Positions 37,146-50,159 of a stretch of DNA of 64,000 nucleotides are shown in pieces (the first letter of the stretch is position 1; the number at the start of each line of letters is the position of its first letter). A program made the position numbers and the translations under genes. Source of the stretch: Epiperipatus broadwayi (lineage: Eukaryota > Onychophora > Udeonychophora > Euonychophora > Peripatidae); contig JAQFVV010012398.1 of the NCBI GenBank assembly GCA_028023455.1, forward strand, positions 7,586,682 through 7,650,681. The letters run 5' to 3'. Below the pieces are notes generated by a model, which did not search any database, had not been told where the DNA came from, and worked only from the letters and a program-made list of their open reading frames with translations.

Positions 37146-38689
37146 ATATAGGAGGAACTGGAAGGGAGAAATAATCTAATTTCATTTATTTCTACTTGTT
37201 CGATCCACCACTAAATATGGGAATATTTCAGATTTATTAGAAAACTCTTTGAATAAAACTTCTCCTTCCAATTCCCTCTTGCCATGTTGGTTTCACTGAT
37301 TTTTTAAAAATATATATTAGAAAGAGAGAAAAAAAGCAGAACACGCAATTGTTGTTTTTTTTTTAGAAAAATAATTTATTGTTTCTTTTAATTTATACTT
37401 AGAAATATAAAAGAAAATGACATTTGAGTACATATATCAAAGTGTTCAATTTTATGCATTTTATAAGAAAGATCCAATCCTGCCTTATATTTTTTTATAC
37501 TTTCTTAAAGTCAACCTGGGTTTTTTGCTAATATACATCTATTTGTCAAAAACAGATATAGCTTAAGCATTTTATAATTTTATTAAATGTAAGAGAGGGT
37601 ACAGTATCTTAAATCTTCATTAACTCTAAGGGTGAACTAGTTAAATAGCTATTAATATACCTATTTTTTATATATATTTTAATGTTAGTTAAAAGGTGTA
37701 AAATAATTATTTTTAATAGTGGATATTCTCTCAGTCTCAAAAAATTTTGAAGTCATATTATTTCATATACATATATTTTACCTAAGGTTTTTAAAGTTTA
37801 ATGGATGTTTGGCCACATTTCCTCTTATATTGTGCTACTCGGTGATTCGTGAGAATGTCTCGGTACATCTCTATAGCTCCCATCAACATTGATTAATAGG
37901 CTAACACCGTTCCGATATGGCTATTGATGACAAAGTGGATTTTGACCTTTTTTCAATATTACTACTGGACACAAGCACTTATACTCCGATCCTGAGCTCG
38001 AATCATGCTGAGGTGAATGAGCACCATCTCTCTAACTCTTGTGTTAGACCCAGAGTGCTATCCAGACCTTAAGTTAGCCATATATAAAACCTTTGTGCCT
38101 CCAAGACTTGATTCTAAACTCACACAATTAAATCACCAAGGACCACAGTAATGCTTAATTTCATTATAGATAAAACCTTAACTTTATAATATGCTCAAAA
38201 TATTGCTGAGTAAGTTTGAAATCTGGCCACTGGGGAGATTTTTCTTTATTTTGTCATTTAAATGCAGGCTACAGTTGAACATGGCTTTAATCTATTTAAC
38301 TAGTTTTAACCAATTATCCATTTTTGTAATTTCACCCTGGAGTTATGTTTTTCTGTCTCTCTCTTTAAAGTAAATCACCCAGCTGTTGGCTAAGTATGGT
38401 ATTGTTCTGTAATTATTGTACTATTGTTTAATTATATTAATTGGATCTTACTAATGCATATCAGTACATATCCATGTTTGTAGATGCAAGAAAATAACTT
38501 GCAACATTTTTTGTGTTAATTATTTTTTCAAATGGTCATTTCTTTTAATTGAACAATAAACTTTCATTCACTAATCTCATCAATATCTTGTCTGTGTCAT
38601 TATATAATCTAACCCTGGTTTTTCTTTGTTAAAATTCCCCTTTATGATCTCATCTCTCCCTGACCACTGGGCATACATAAAGAATAAAT
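37146..38689. other. AT-rich sequence with a mixed-composition patch at 37.8-38.15 kb
   Basis: The patch (for example GCTACTCGGTGATTCGTGAG, ACTCCGATCCTGAGCTCG) has more G+C than its surroundings and no open frame; an old repeat is likely. Nothing else is recognised. Confidence 0.4.
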
Positions 38690-38808
38690 TCTAGTGAGGT
38701 TTGGGGAGTAAGTTGCTTAAAAGCAATCTGGATGAGTAGGTGAGATTTGAACCCCCTCTACCTGCATCTCTTGGTTAGCTTAAAGCAGCTCTATTTTTTA
38801 TACCATTA
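38690..38808 (-). mobile_element. tRNA-like SINE head
   Basis: On the minus strand TGGTATAAAAAATAGAGC sits at the A-box position and GGTTCAAATCTC (38,742-38,753) is a good B box, about 45 bases apart, followed by CACCTACTCA, as in a tRNA T-arm and acceptor. It is more decayed than a functional tRNA, and the following AT-rich part suits a SINE. Confidence 0.55.
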
Positions 38809-38989
38809 CAATATTGCTCATATATTCAATTCTTTACAGATTAACATATCATATATACATATTCAAGACATCTATATGTTTTGTAACAACATACATGCAT
38901 CAGTTTTTTATAAATGAATATGGATGGCATGTCTAACTCCAGAAGAAGGAGAGGGAAAAAAACCTACTCTAATTTTTTTTTTCAGTGAC

Positions 38990-41900
38990 TATAAAAACTA
39001 ATTTGCAAATCACAAATTCATCCACATATAGAACATGATGATCCATTTTTCTACTTATATGATATTTTGTATTTCTTTCATAGAGAACTTTTCTCTCTGA
39101 AATATTTTAATACAATGCTTAAAGAAGTAATAACTTTCACTTTATTCTCTTTTTTGCCATAACCTACCCATGAAAACAACATCACATTTGCCTTTCCCAT
39201 TATGACCATTCTCAAATTATCTAAGTCTTGCCTTCTTCATTCATTTTACATATTTAATCCAAGGAAAGTGTAATTTTATATTAGTGAACTCTATGATGTC
39301 ATATCTAGCACATTGAAGAATATACTGATTGATTTTATTTTGTTTTTAATTTTTTTAATTTTACACAACCGTCTTAATTGAAACTTTTTTAATGTTTTTA
39401 CATTGCATTAACAGTGTGTTCATGTTACACTTCCATACAATAAATTAGGTAAAATAACAGTTCTATATACAGCTGGCTTAGTTGAAATAATTATTTTCTC
39501 TGATACTCTATTTCTTAACCTATTAAAAATAAAAGCAATAAACAGAAGTCTATGTTGTGTCTCAACATCAAAGTTCATTTTTCTAGTTATAAAATTATCA
39601 AGATATTTAAACATATATATAATAAGGTATTTATTTATATAGTGCTATGTTAATAAATTGTAATTGTAAATTAGTGATCAGGCTAATGCACATGCGCTTT
39701 ACAGAATTTAAACTATACGTAAATGAATACTCTCATTCTCAAAGACAAGATAAAGTCTTTATGAAAAGATAAAATGAATACATCTATCTTTTCAACCCAA
39801 ATGTTTAAGTAGAGCATGAAGATATTAACAGTCACTTTAAATTACTTTTATTATGTTTGAATGAATGTTGTTTGCAAAATTATTTAAAATTTGCTATACG
39901 TCATTGTTAGTTAAAGTTAAACATATATATAATAAGGTATTTATTTATATAGTGCTATGTTAATAAATTGTAATTGTAAATTAGTGATTTTAAACTATAC
40001 ATAATTTTAATTACGTAATTTAAAGTGACTGCTTAATATCTTCACGCTCTCATCTCCAAACACCTAAGATTAGCCCATACTTAAACGTTTGGGTTGAAAA
40101 AATAGATAGATTCATTCTATGTTTTTATAAAGACTTTATCTTGTGTTTGAGAATAAGAGTATTCATTTACATATAGTTTAAAATCTGTAAAGCGCATGTG
40201 CATTAGCCTGATTGCTAATTTACAATTACAAGATATTTAAATTAATTTATATTTTCATGTTGCTAACCATTCAAGTTAGAAGCTGATTAGAATTTTTCTT
40301 TCAATACTGGATGATAAAGAACTTAAAAGTATTATTAAAAGAAAGTGTTAAATGTTACATTAACCATATTCTATAAATTCTTTTTTGATCTGGCAAAAAT
40401 AGTTCAATATTAGCCTACTGTAAATTCAGATTCCAAGAGAAAATTCTTGTCATTTTTAGTCGATACAAATTGAAATTCTTATCATCAAATCTATATCATA
40501 TCTTAATCACATTTTATTAAACTGCCAGTTCTAAAAATCACCATCACAATAAACAAAAACAATATTGGAGCAAGTATGTGTTTTTGTTTAAGACCAGTCT
40601 TTATTTCAAATATGTTAGATTTTCATTTATAGTAATAACACTTTCTCTCATTTTATCACATAGAAGCTATATGATAGAAATAAATTTTGTTGGACAGCTT
40701 ACTAATTTCAAATAATACCATAGATATGTTTTAGTGATGAGTCAATTGTCTTAACCAAAACCGTGCAAAAAATGTATAAATTACTCCTTTGTTTCCAAAC
40801 TTTTCTTGCATTTGTCTGGCAACAAAAATTGTATCTATAGTGTTCTTGATTCTATAAAATCACATTGAATCTCTGGTTAGTATTCATCTATGACTGAAAA
40901 CAACCAATTCAACAAAATTTTTAAAACTACCTTTGCTGTTGTTGATAACAATGGTACCCCCTTATAAATACTGCAATTTTGTCTATTTCCTTTACTGTTA
41001 AAAATTGGAACAATAAAATGATCTTTAATATTAAGTGAGGTAACTTCATGAGTCTATATATTTCTACAAAATTTTTAATATTTTTGAAAGTAACATATCA
41101 TCACCATATTTTAAAATTTCATTAAGATCTGAATCTTTTTCATTTTTATGATTACAATAAGCATTTTTATCTTCACTAAGCTGGATAACTTTGTCCAAAT
41201 CTAAATGAGTAGTTAAAATAGATATATCATTTAAATTTATCATCTGATTTATTGTATCATTATTCAAAAAATGATCAAAATTATTCTTCCATGTATTTGA
41301 AATATCATTGATATCATATTTTAAAATGTTATTGCTGAATTTAATAAGTTTGTAATAACATTTCTCAGATTCTTATGTTGTTTTCAGTACATCAAAAAAG
41401 ATCTAGAGTGACCATGATTGGCAAATGTCTATCTTTAGGCCTTCTTTCAGTTATTGATCTTCTGCTTTCAGATCTCTATATTTTTTGTACTGTTTCATAT
41501 TTATCATTCTTTCAAACAGAAAATATCAAATTTTTATTTAATCAAAATACAATAAGATCATTGTCAGAAATGCAGGCATGATTCTATCTTTAATGAACAT
41601 CCTTCTTAAGATAATTTAGTATTTCAATAATATGACCATTCTGAAGATTCAAATTAGATATTTTGCGATTAATTATTGTTGTTTACTCTATGTAGTAGAC
41701 ACTTCTAAAGAATTAACATGTATTTTCTTATGAATATGATTGGAATAAGATCTAATTTTTAATACCACTGTTCTCTTAATTTATGATGTGAAGAATAATC
41801 TGCACTTATATAAATTTCTCCTATTTTGACTTTAAACTATAATGTAATCTATTAAATGCAATTGTTTTAATCATGGATGCATACAACTTCCTTTATAACA

Positions 41901-42400
41901 GTTTTTCTGTCTAAACAAATTGTTTACAATAATCTATCCACATGTTGTGCAAGAATTCAATAACCACTTGCACTTTCTGCAACAATATTATTATTTCCAT
42001 TAACTTTTAATTAAAGTCTAGTCCTTACAACAATGTGTACATTAATGTCTTTAAGAAAAAAAATTAAATCTTTTAATTGTTTTGCTGTTATAATCTTATC
42101 TAGCAAAAAATAAAGGTCTGGTTTTTCTAAATCTATCATTGTGGAAGACAAGTTTTAACACTATTAGTCTTTCATTAATGTATCAAGAAATTTTTAAATT
42201 GAAAGGTACTAAATTCAACATTACAGCAAATCCATTGTCATGTATACTGTCTTCACTGAATAATCTACCCATTCATCTATCTGTTCTATCAAACTTCTTT
42301 GCTTTTGAAGATGAGTTTCACTAAAATTAGATATATCAATTTTAAACCTTGATAGTTCCTTACCTACCAGTGTCATTTTTCTTCTGATTTTGAATTTGTA
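38990..42400 (-). pseudogene. RTE-type LINE, nearly full length but decayed
   Basis: Minus-strand readings follow the order of RTE (BovB-like) proteins. GKELSRFKIDISNFSETHLQ at about 42,380-42,310 is the start of the endonuclease. NEILKYGDDMLLSKI near 41,100 is the RT fingers. DTIFVARQMQEK near 40,840-40,800 is a hallmark RT motif; TNENLTYLK-type sequence and IRYRFDDKNFNLYRL (about 40,500-40,450) are late palm. FKYLDNFITRKMNFDVE (39,614-39,560) and VYRTVILPNLLYGS (about 39,460-39,425) are the thumb/C-terminal RT. ILQCARYDIIEF onward (39,330-39,000) is the tail. FADD is not recognisable (LFLPDQ near its place). Many stops and frameshifts. A MITE splits it at 39,612. Residues cited show the family; the copy is dead. 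Confidence 0.85.
39612..40228. mobile_element. MITE inserted in the RTE element, with 13-bp target duplication
   Basis: CAAGATATTTAAA flanks both sides (39,599-39,611 and 40,229-40,241) and is RTE sequence. The inverted arms begin TAATTGTAAATTAGTGATCA GGCTAATGCACATGCGC on the left (about 39,660) and end GCGCATGTGCATTAGCCTGA on the right (about 40,193). They continue inward through AGTATTCATTTAC, AAGACTTTATCTTG and AACGTTTGGGTTGAA. A 70-base segment (ATATATATAATAAGGTATTT onward) is present twice in direct orientation (39,612 and 39,920). No coding sequence. Confidence 0.85.
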
Positions 42401-42690
42401 TCAATTAAAGTTTATACATTATTAGAAAATAAATTATAATACTTACCTTTAGTATTGCTACTGCCTAGTGCTCTACCATTAATATTAGTTTTATTATAAT
42501 AATTATTTCTATTATTGTAATGAATAACTCACCAGGCATGATAACATAGCCAGATCATTTTTAGGCAATGTTTTCTAGATCAATTATATTTCTCGGTTTT
42601 TGACAGGGTGGTTCTTAAATAAAGCTGCCTAAACCTTCAATTTTGGCCAGCTAAAACTGTTATTTTGTAATAATATGCTAGGGAATAATA
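42401..42690. other. AT-rich sequence next to the RTE 5' end
   Basis: No motif or repeat recognised; it may include the RTE 5' UTR. Confidence 0.35.
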
Positions 42691-42693
42691 ACA

Positions 42694-42769
42694 AAAAGAA
42701 TAGTAGCAGTAGTAGTAGCAGTAGCAGTAGCAGCAGCAGTAATAGTAGTAGCAGCAGCAGTAGCAGTAA

Positions 42770-42805
<36 letters not shown>

Positions 42806-42838
42806 GAGTAGTAATAGTAATAGTAGCAATACTAAATT
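42694..42838. repeat. (AGT)n/(AGC)n trinucleotide array
   Basis: About 48 AGT/AGC-type triplets with a few substitutions. It is open in all frames as poly-Ser, poly-Leu and poly-Thr; the frames at 42,629-42,950 are artefacts. Confidence 0.95.
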
Positions 42839-45800
42839 CAGAACTATCAAAAGTCTTACTCAAATTTAATAATATTTTAAAGGCTACTGGCAGATACCTT
42901 TCTAAAATGATAGATGTCCTTTTTCTAATTTTTAATCTCTTAATTTTCAATTTGGAAACACTATAAATTTCTCATAATATATACTTCTTCACTTCACCAA
43001 TTTATGCCACTTTTGAGTGTCAGGAGTTTAAACTTTACCTCATTATCATCTTTGGACTATTAACTTTTATTAACTCCAAGGTTTGATGTGATATCTTTTC
43101 ATTGTTGAAAGATTATATTTTAGAACTAATTGGTGCACCTCTTAAGGCAAGTGGTACATCTTGTTGAAAATCATTTTTATACAAAAGTTTTTTTATTATA
43201 GTGCAAATAAAGCCAGCACTAAAAATATTTTCTACTTATAAATTTTAAATATAGGTAGTTATTACTAAACTGTATCATTTCTTAGTTATATCCATTTCTA
43301 TTTCTTCATTAATTTAGACTTTACACAAGACTACCATTTCAAGAAGTCTCTAGTAATATGACAGAATAAATCTATCTCTGAATCTATGAAAGTTAACTCT
43401 ATTTATCCAAGTGAAAGAATGAAAAAATTTGAATGCTTGAGAGAAATGAATTAACTCAATCTTATTTTTTTATATAATCAGTCTCTCTGATGTTTGATAA
43501 AAGCATATTTTGCCTGTGTATCACCCCCCCCCCCCATTGCTTATCATAAGTTATTTTCTTTATACAATATTTTTCTATTTTCTTATAACTAATTCTTTAA
43601 TTACAAAACTTTAATTAGGTGTTATTAATTAAAATGTTAAATGGGGTTTTTTAGTATGTAATCTTATTTTTATTTAACTACATATTTCTCAAAAGTCTTT
43701 ACAAATCTTTTTTTAAAAAAAAAACCCACTCGAAGTGAAACTTTTTATAACAATAATAAAAACATTTTATAACTAATCAATAAATTCTCAACTTCATATT
43801 TTAATGTTTTATTTTCATAACATAAAATTATCCTTTTTTTCCTTCTATTTAAAAATGTAATTTTTTACATACAACATATCTATAAGAAAAAAAATAAAAA
43901 GTGTACACAGGATCTCTTAGTATTTTAAATATAGTTATTAAATATTAAAACTTTTGCATATATATCAATAGGATGTTTACTAATTTTATAGAATTTTTAC
44001 CTTTACAAACATTTTATTTTGAAATCATAATAATAATTAATAGTAAAATAATTTTTGATCTGATTTTTAAGCATTTATTTTTTAAATCTATTTAATATAA
44101 ATGCTGTATTGTACATTAAATCCTACTGAGAGCTCGTTTTGAGAGAGTCCACATTGTTATGAGCTCATACAATCACCGTATATACATTGTAATGATAAAT
44201 AAAACAAGTAAAAGCCACTGTATGTACCGGTTCTAAATATAGAGTTACAAGTTTAAATAGTTAAATTCAACTATATACATTTAGATATAACTCACGTGTT
44301 GATGATTATGATCAAAATAATCTTAGCACTAAAGGTTCAGTTAAGAATAATGATTCCAAAAGTATTTTTTATTGTTTAGATTCAATTAAAAATTAGTCGT
44401 TAGGCAATAATCTCTTTCAAATAGAAAGATTATTTCTGGATTTTTTTACTGTAACTGATCATTATCATTTTAATGTAATTTGATTATACCGGCATTTCTC
44501 CAGTAGATTGCTTGGGTTCTCAGGGTTAGAGGTATATTAAGAGCTTATGTTTAGAATGAATTCACAAAGCAAAAGCAAACTAAATTGGTGCATAGGCTAC
44601 ATAATTCTTGGTCATTTTATTGGTGTGTCTTAGGTTTATGTAGCAATGCATGGTAGTTTTCTGCTAACTAATATTATTTTGGCTGCATTGAATGAAGTAT
44701 TCAAAAATACTTTTAAACAATCTGAAGGTAAAACTATCTGAAGCTAGTGTGAGTGAAACTAATTTAACTGGTAGATTCTCTTCACAGAATCAATTTGTGT
44801 TGCCTTTGCTGTCATTATTAGACCTATTTATGTCTCATTTCCTCATAATATATTTTAACATTGACACATAATTAAGTCCCCATTAATTTATCATAATTTT
44901 TTTTTACACAATATCTTCATCCTGACTTAATGATTAGATTTAATATATTTTTACACAACATGTTTATCATAAATAGTTTCTGCATTCATATAATTATTTT
45001 ATAAATGATTATTAAAAATAGATTTTTATTTACACTTGCAAAAAGAAAATTATGACCAAACTCTGTAATTTATTCTCTAAATTTCTCAATTTTACTGCTT
45101 TATAATATTTAATAACATATTCAGATTTACAATTCAATTTATTATAAGAAAAAGGCAAGTTATTTCTTTAAACCTATTCCAGAAGGCAAATCTGAACAGT
45201 AGAAAATACTTTAATTTTCCCTGAATTATGCAATCCTTTGCTGGCAACAGTAGTCTAATTAATTTCTATTTCTTGTCTTTTATTCCAAAAGTTATTATTT
45301 TACTAATCATAATTTTAGAAAATTATTTCTTTCATTAAATATTTAATAATAGTATAACTCTGTTAGCTAATTTTTCTTTAATTTCTTACATGGTACATCT
45401 AATATGTGCATATAGACCTTCAGCAATCTATAAATTTACTTATCAATCTCTTAACAGATTTTTATTAGTTTTCTTATGCATGTAGTTTTATAACACAAAT
45501 AATTCTAACTGCAATCTAATTGGTACTGTTTCTATTGTACAGCCCCCCCCCTCAATTTTACTTTATTTGACCTACATTTCCTTATTTTAACTTTATTTTA
45601 TCTTAACCATCTTACTTACTATATTTTTATTTTCAATACATATTGTATCAAGCTTACCAAGCAATACTTTCTCTTTATTACTTTAACTTTATTAAACTTT
45701 TGTTTTGATGAGCTTAATTTATTATTATCAAACTCAATACATATTTATTCTTTATTATACTTCTTTTTCTTCTATTCATAACATCATTTAATAGATTTAT

Positions 45801-46089
45801 AACTATTATTCATTATTTCATTACCTTATAACTATTTTTCATTTAATAACTTTTAGGGCAACTTTGCCCGCACTTTGGCAGCCCTTGTATTTATTTATTT
45901 TAATAGGTTTCTGTTTATTCTTGATACATTGGTATTTATTATTATCCGAATATTATTTACTTAATAATATCTTTTATATTTATCATTTTATTCTTTATTA
46001 TAAGACCTCTCTTTTACTATCATTTACTTTATGCAATTATTTAATTATATCATTAATACTTATGGGAATAAACCAGCACTTTAAGCAGA
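42839..46089. other. AT-rich sequence, pyrimidine-biased on the + strand in its right third
   Basis: Contains a C run (43,523-43,536) and another at 45,541. From about 44,860 to 46,060 the + strand is markedly G-poor. A mixed patch CAACTTTGCCCGCACTTTGG (about 45,860) stands alone. No exon or element identified. Confidence 0.4.
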
Positions 46090-46330
46090 GGGGAGAATAC
46101 CAGTGATAGCATAACCATCAATGATACCCATGGCCAGATCAGGCTATATGAAATATAATCATGGCCACATTTCCTGATCATGGCCTACCTTGACTGCTGG
46201 AACAAAAACCTGTCATCCAAAGCATTTTATCTGTTTTGAGGATCAAACTCAGGCACTAGCCAACCATAGGTTATATAGCCAGCATGCTTGGATGAGAGGC
46301 ACACCAATCCAGTGCTTGAAATATCTCAAA
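46090..46330 (-). mobile_element. tRNA-like SINE
   Basis: On the minus strand GCTGGCTATATAACC then GAGTTTGATCCTC (B-box-like, about 46,239-46,251) resembles a decayed tRNA head, followed by about 130 bases of non-tRNA body (TTGTTCCAGCAGTCAAGG, GATCAGGAAATGTGGCC). No second copy in this window. Confidence 0.45.
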
Positions 46331-47608
46331 CTAGCTCCTACTCTTAATCAGGGAATCCAACACATTTAACTTAAGATATTAGATATTAATATCCTTAAAT
46401 CAATTATGAATAGTGACAAGAGAGAGAGAATAGACCAAATAACAATTAAGCAAACATTAGTATTTACTCATGCACACACATTTTAATATGACATAACATA
46501 ATAAAGCTTTATATAGAAAAAATATATAAATGATTACTTTCAGGCTAACTTGTATGAGAGTTCTTTATTAAAGTTCATTTTATTTAAAAATAAAGTGTCT
46601 AGACAGTTATTATTGAAAATATATTTACAAGGTTTTTTGTGTTATTAGATGACAATGTTCCTTTGGTTTTGGTTTTCATTCATGTTACTTTCTAACCAGT
46701 TGGATTTTTGGTCTCCATTGATGGTTTCAGAGCTTGTCTTCCATTCTTAGACTCAACAATGGGAGAGAGAAAGTAGCAGAAGCATCTATTTTATGACTTA
46801 AGCATTGTTTTTGGGCATTGGTTCTATATGAGGACAGTTGATTTTGGCAGAGGACTTAGGGCATGATGCCCAGTTGAACACTTCTAAAACTGTCTAGCAA
46901 TTCATGTTGCTAACTCTGCAGCTTCTGCAATAATATTGTCCACAGCAGTAATGACTGGCTCTATACTGTACTTAAATTTCTGAATCTCTGGATAACTGAA
47001 TGAATTGAGCAATGAATAATGTAATGAATCAATAATGGAATGAAGTCTGGAATGAATATAACAATAACTATGGCACACTTTTACATTTACTCTCCTATTG
47101 TTCTTTTCCTTATCACAGCTTTAATTTTTAGAATAATTTAAATTTATTTTTTAATTAATTTTTACATTTTTCTTTAATCTAATCTTTTTTCTAGATTAAT
47201 CTACTATCTCATAACATTTATACCAATGAGCTAGTCTGGATAGTTTGTAATTAATTTATCAATTTTATTATCAGCCAGGAATCTTACTGACATTCCAAAA
47301 GTTTACTTTCACCTATTAACTATCTTTTTTATTTTAGATTTTTCACTAAGATTTATTTTTAGACATTTTATTCTTTTAATTTTTTTTTTAGCTTATAAAA
47401 AGAAAAGTGAGTTTTAAATCTCTATTTCTCTTGATTCTTTTCCCTACCTGCTTTTAATAAATAGTTTTATTCCATTTTAAAAGAACAATATAATGCAATC
47501 TTTTTATTTTACAAAATTACATTTTAAAATCTACTTCTTAACTAATTATTTCTTTAACTATATTTTTCTTTCCTAATAAATCTGATTATTTATTATTATG
47601 TAATACAG

Positions 47609-47640
<32 letters not shown>

Positions 47641-50159
47641 TTTAGAATATATATCTTGCTAGCATTATAATACACATACCCACTCTGCCCATTTGAGAGA
47701 TAAAATACATCAATTTGATCCATTTTGGCTTCTGACATTTTATTTTAGCTTTATCATTTGATTTTTATATTTATTTATTTATTATTTTTATATAAAATAA
47801 GATCAGATCACCAAATACTGACATGCTACAGAGGATGATCTTTTCTGTGCAGCATTATGTCACAGATTGTAATCTACATTGACTTGCAATGATTATATCA
47901 TATGTGGTGACCATCAGGGACAACATTCATCTTTTTGATGTATATGGAGAGGTTAAATGCCATGAATAGCAGAACACATCTGCTTATATCTGAATTATGC
48001 AATAAAACAATACTATAACATTAACTTTCTTACAATGCTGGGAATTTTTCTACCAGCTGGTTGAATAAGCCCAGGACTTTCTCTTTTGGCTCTGCATCCT
48101 AGAAAATGCAGAGTCACTGTGAATGTCAGTATTCATCTACTGACCATTTAGCCAACAACATCTTTTTAAATAAATTAATAGAATATAAAAAGTCTGTTAT
48201 CAAGGCAACATTAAAAAATTATACATGTACTTAATAATCTACACTCCACCATATAATTTTAAAACATATGAATAAAAAATGACCTCCAGGATGTATTTCC
48301 AGTTCATCAGTTGATCCAACCATCTAAGTGTAACACTTCCTTTAACAACAGACCACAAATATCCTATTATTTTGTACAAACATGATGATATAGTGATGTG
48401 ATTTATATATTTGTGTGCATCTGGACATGCATCAAGCATTATCACTTGGATATTTTGATATATTCAAATCATTAGATATACACATTGTTATTTTGGAATA
48501 AAATAAACAAATTACTTATATAACAATTTAAACAATTTAGGTACTACATCTAAATGATAACATTTGATCACACTATGTGCACACACATGACATATACACT
48601 AAAAACCTGGCTTAGAAAGTAATAAATATTGTTTCAAATTTATTACTGCAATATTTGATAATTATCTACATACTCTTGTAGAACTTATTATGTATATATG
48701 TATGTATGTCAGAATGTAAAAGAGTATTAAAAACTCCTGTAATATATATATAATTTCGTATATGCATACACATTTATACATGTGCTGTTTTTTTTTTGGG
48801 GTGGTGGAAGTACACTGTATAATTATGTCAATACAATACTATAATTAAAAGATCATCAGTTGTCTTTTATAGTAATATAAAACTTGTGTACATCAGATGC
48901 CTCCATCGTTTATCAAAATATTTAGATATCATATGTTTACCTGCTATTGTATTACCTCTTGTTGAATAAATGTATAAAATAATTAAAGTATAACAGCTTT
49001 CAAATATACCATTGAACGACAAAACTTTCTTAACTACTCTCCATGCTCTACTCTTGTTATACGGTGAGATTAGCTACTTTTTTAGTAATCGTTACTGAAA
49101 AGTTACATTTTTAATAATAAATCGGCTATATAAAAAAATAAAACATGAATAAAAATTTTTATTTGATTAATATTCGAATCCAAATCGCACGCACAACAAG
49201 CTAATACTATGACATTCTTTCTTCCAATAGATACTGTGCGATAATGCTATTTTGTTTTATATATTTGTTACTATTCAGGACGAAGTTAATTCTACATAAT
49301 AATGTTACATAAGTGACCTTTAAATAAAAATTGCTTTAGGCCAAAACATATCAGATGTCATTACGAATTATAACTTCTAGTCTATTATTATTAGCGCTTT
49401 AGCTAATACAAACAAAAACTATCTTTGAATGTTTACTTTTTAATGATATTAAACAAAAATATTTGTTGCTATTTTCAGATTAGAAATTCGATTTAAAAAA
49501 AAAAAGATTCAATTAATTGAATAAAATACTATTTATTTAATCTGTATGTACCTCTGGTAAATGTGAAATAAAAGTTTGCGCTATATATTTTTCAGTTCAA
49601 AAGACAACTTACCTATATAGACATGTATTTTTTCTTCCAATTTTTTTTCAATTTTCATGTTCAATTTCTTTGGAATGGAATTTATTATCTAATGAGGAAT
49701 TGTAATTTATATTCCCTGAAATTGTCAAACCATTTTTTTTTATCAATGTCATATCCGTCTAACAATTTTTTGTTAGTTTGTCCTTTTAATAACTTTTATT
49801 TTTTATTTTACATTTACTATTTTGTTGTATGTTTATATGTACAAGCATGAAAAGAACACATAAATGGAATATATATATATATGAATGAGTGAGAGGGTAA
49901 TTAATTAGAAAATAAATAAAGTTTTGTAAATAATTTTTTTAAAAATTAATATTCGGATGAATAAAAAATGCCCACATTACTACTTATCCATCCATGTGTA
50001 TGAGTGAGTGTAGAAAATATATTTTATGCATTCTCCACACAAACAAAATAAATAAACGAACAAACAAATAATCAAAAATTTGTCTATTATGGGATGTCAT
50101 TTATAGTGCATTTTATCAATTTTTAAAACTTATTATAATTTCTTATAACATATATATAT
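46331..50159. other. AT-rich sequence with decayed mixed-composition segments
   Basis: 46,660-47,000 and 47,810-48,160 have intermediate G+C and look like old repeats or pseudogene fragments. On the minus strand 46,995-46,905 reads open for about 30 codons (EIQKFKYSIEPVITAVDNII, then AEAAELAT), family unknown. At 49,160-49,245 a minus-strand GGATTCGAATA resembles a B box. Small (TA)n and (GT)n runs near 47,610. No gene supported. Confidence 0.35.

Noticed and set aside
42629-42950. Poly-Leu, poly-Ser and poly-Thr frames on both strands
   Set aside because: Direct translation of the AGT/AGC triplet array.
46905-46995. Minus-strand open stretch KFKYSIEPVITAVDNIIAEA
   Set aside because: About 30 codons without a recognisable family and with stops on the downstream side; kept only as a note in the surrounding entry.
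48060-48180. Minus-strand reading DAEPKEKVLGLFNQLVEKFP, reminiscent of a RhoGAP-like segment
   Set aside because: Only about 20 codons look protein-like; the following sequence has stops and no RhoGAP motif in any frame.
49160-49245. Possible tRNA gene on the minus strand (GGATTCGAATA B-box-like)
   Set aside because: No acceptor or D-arm pairing could be drawn; at best a decayed SINE head.
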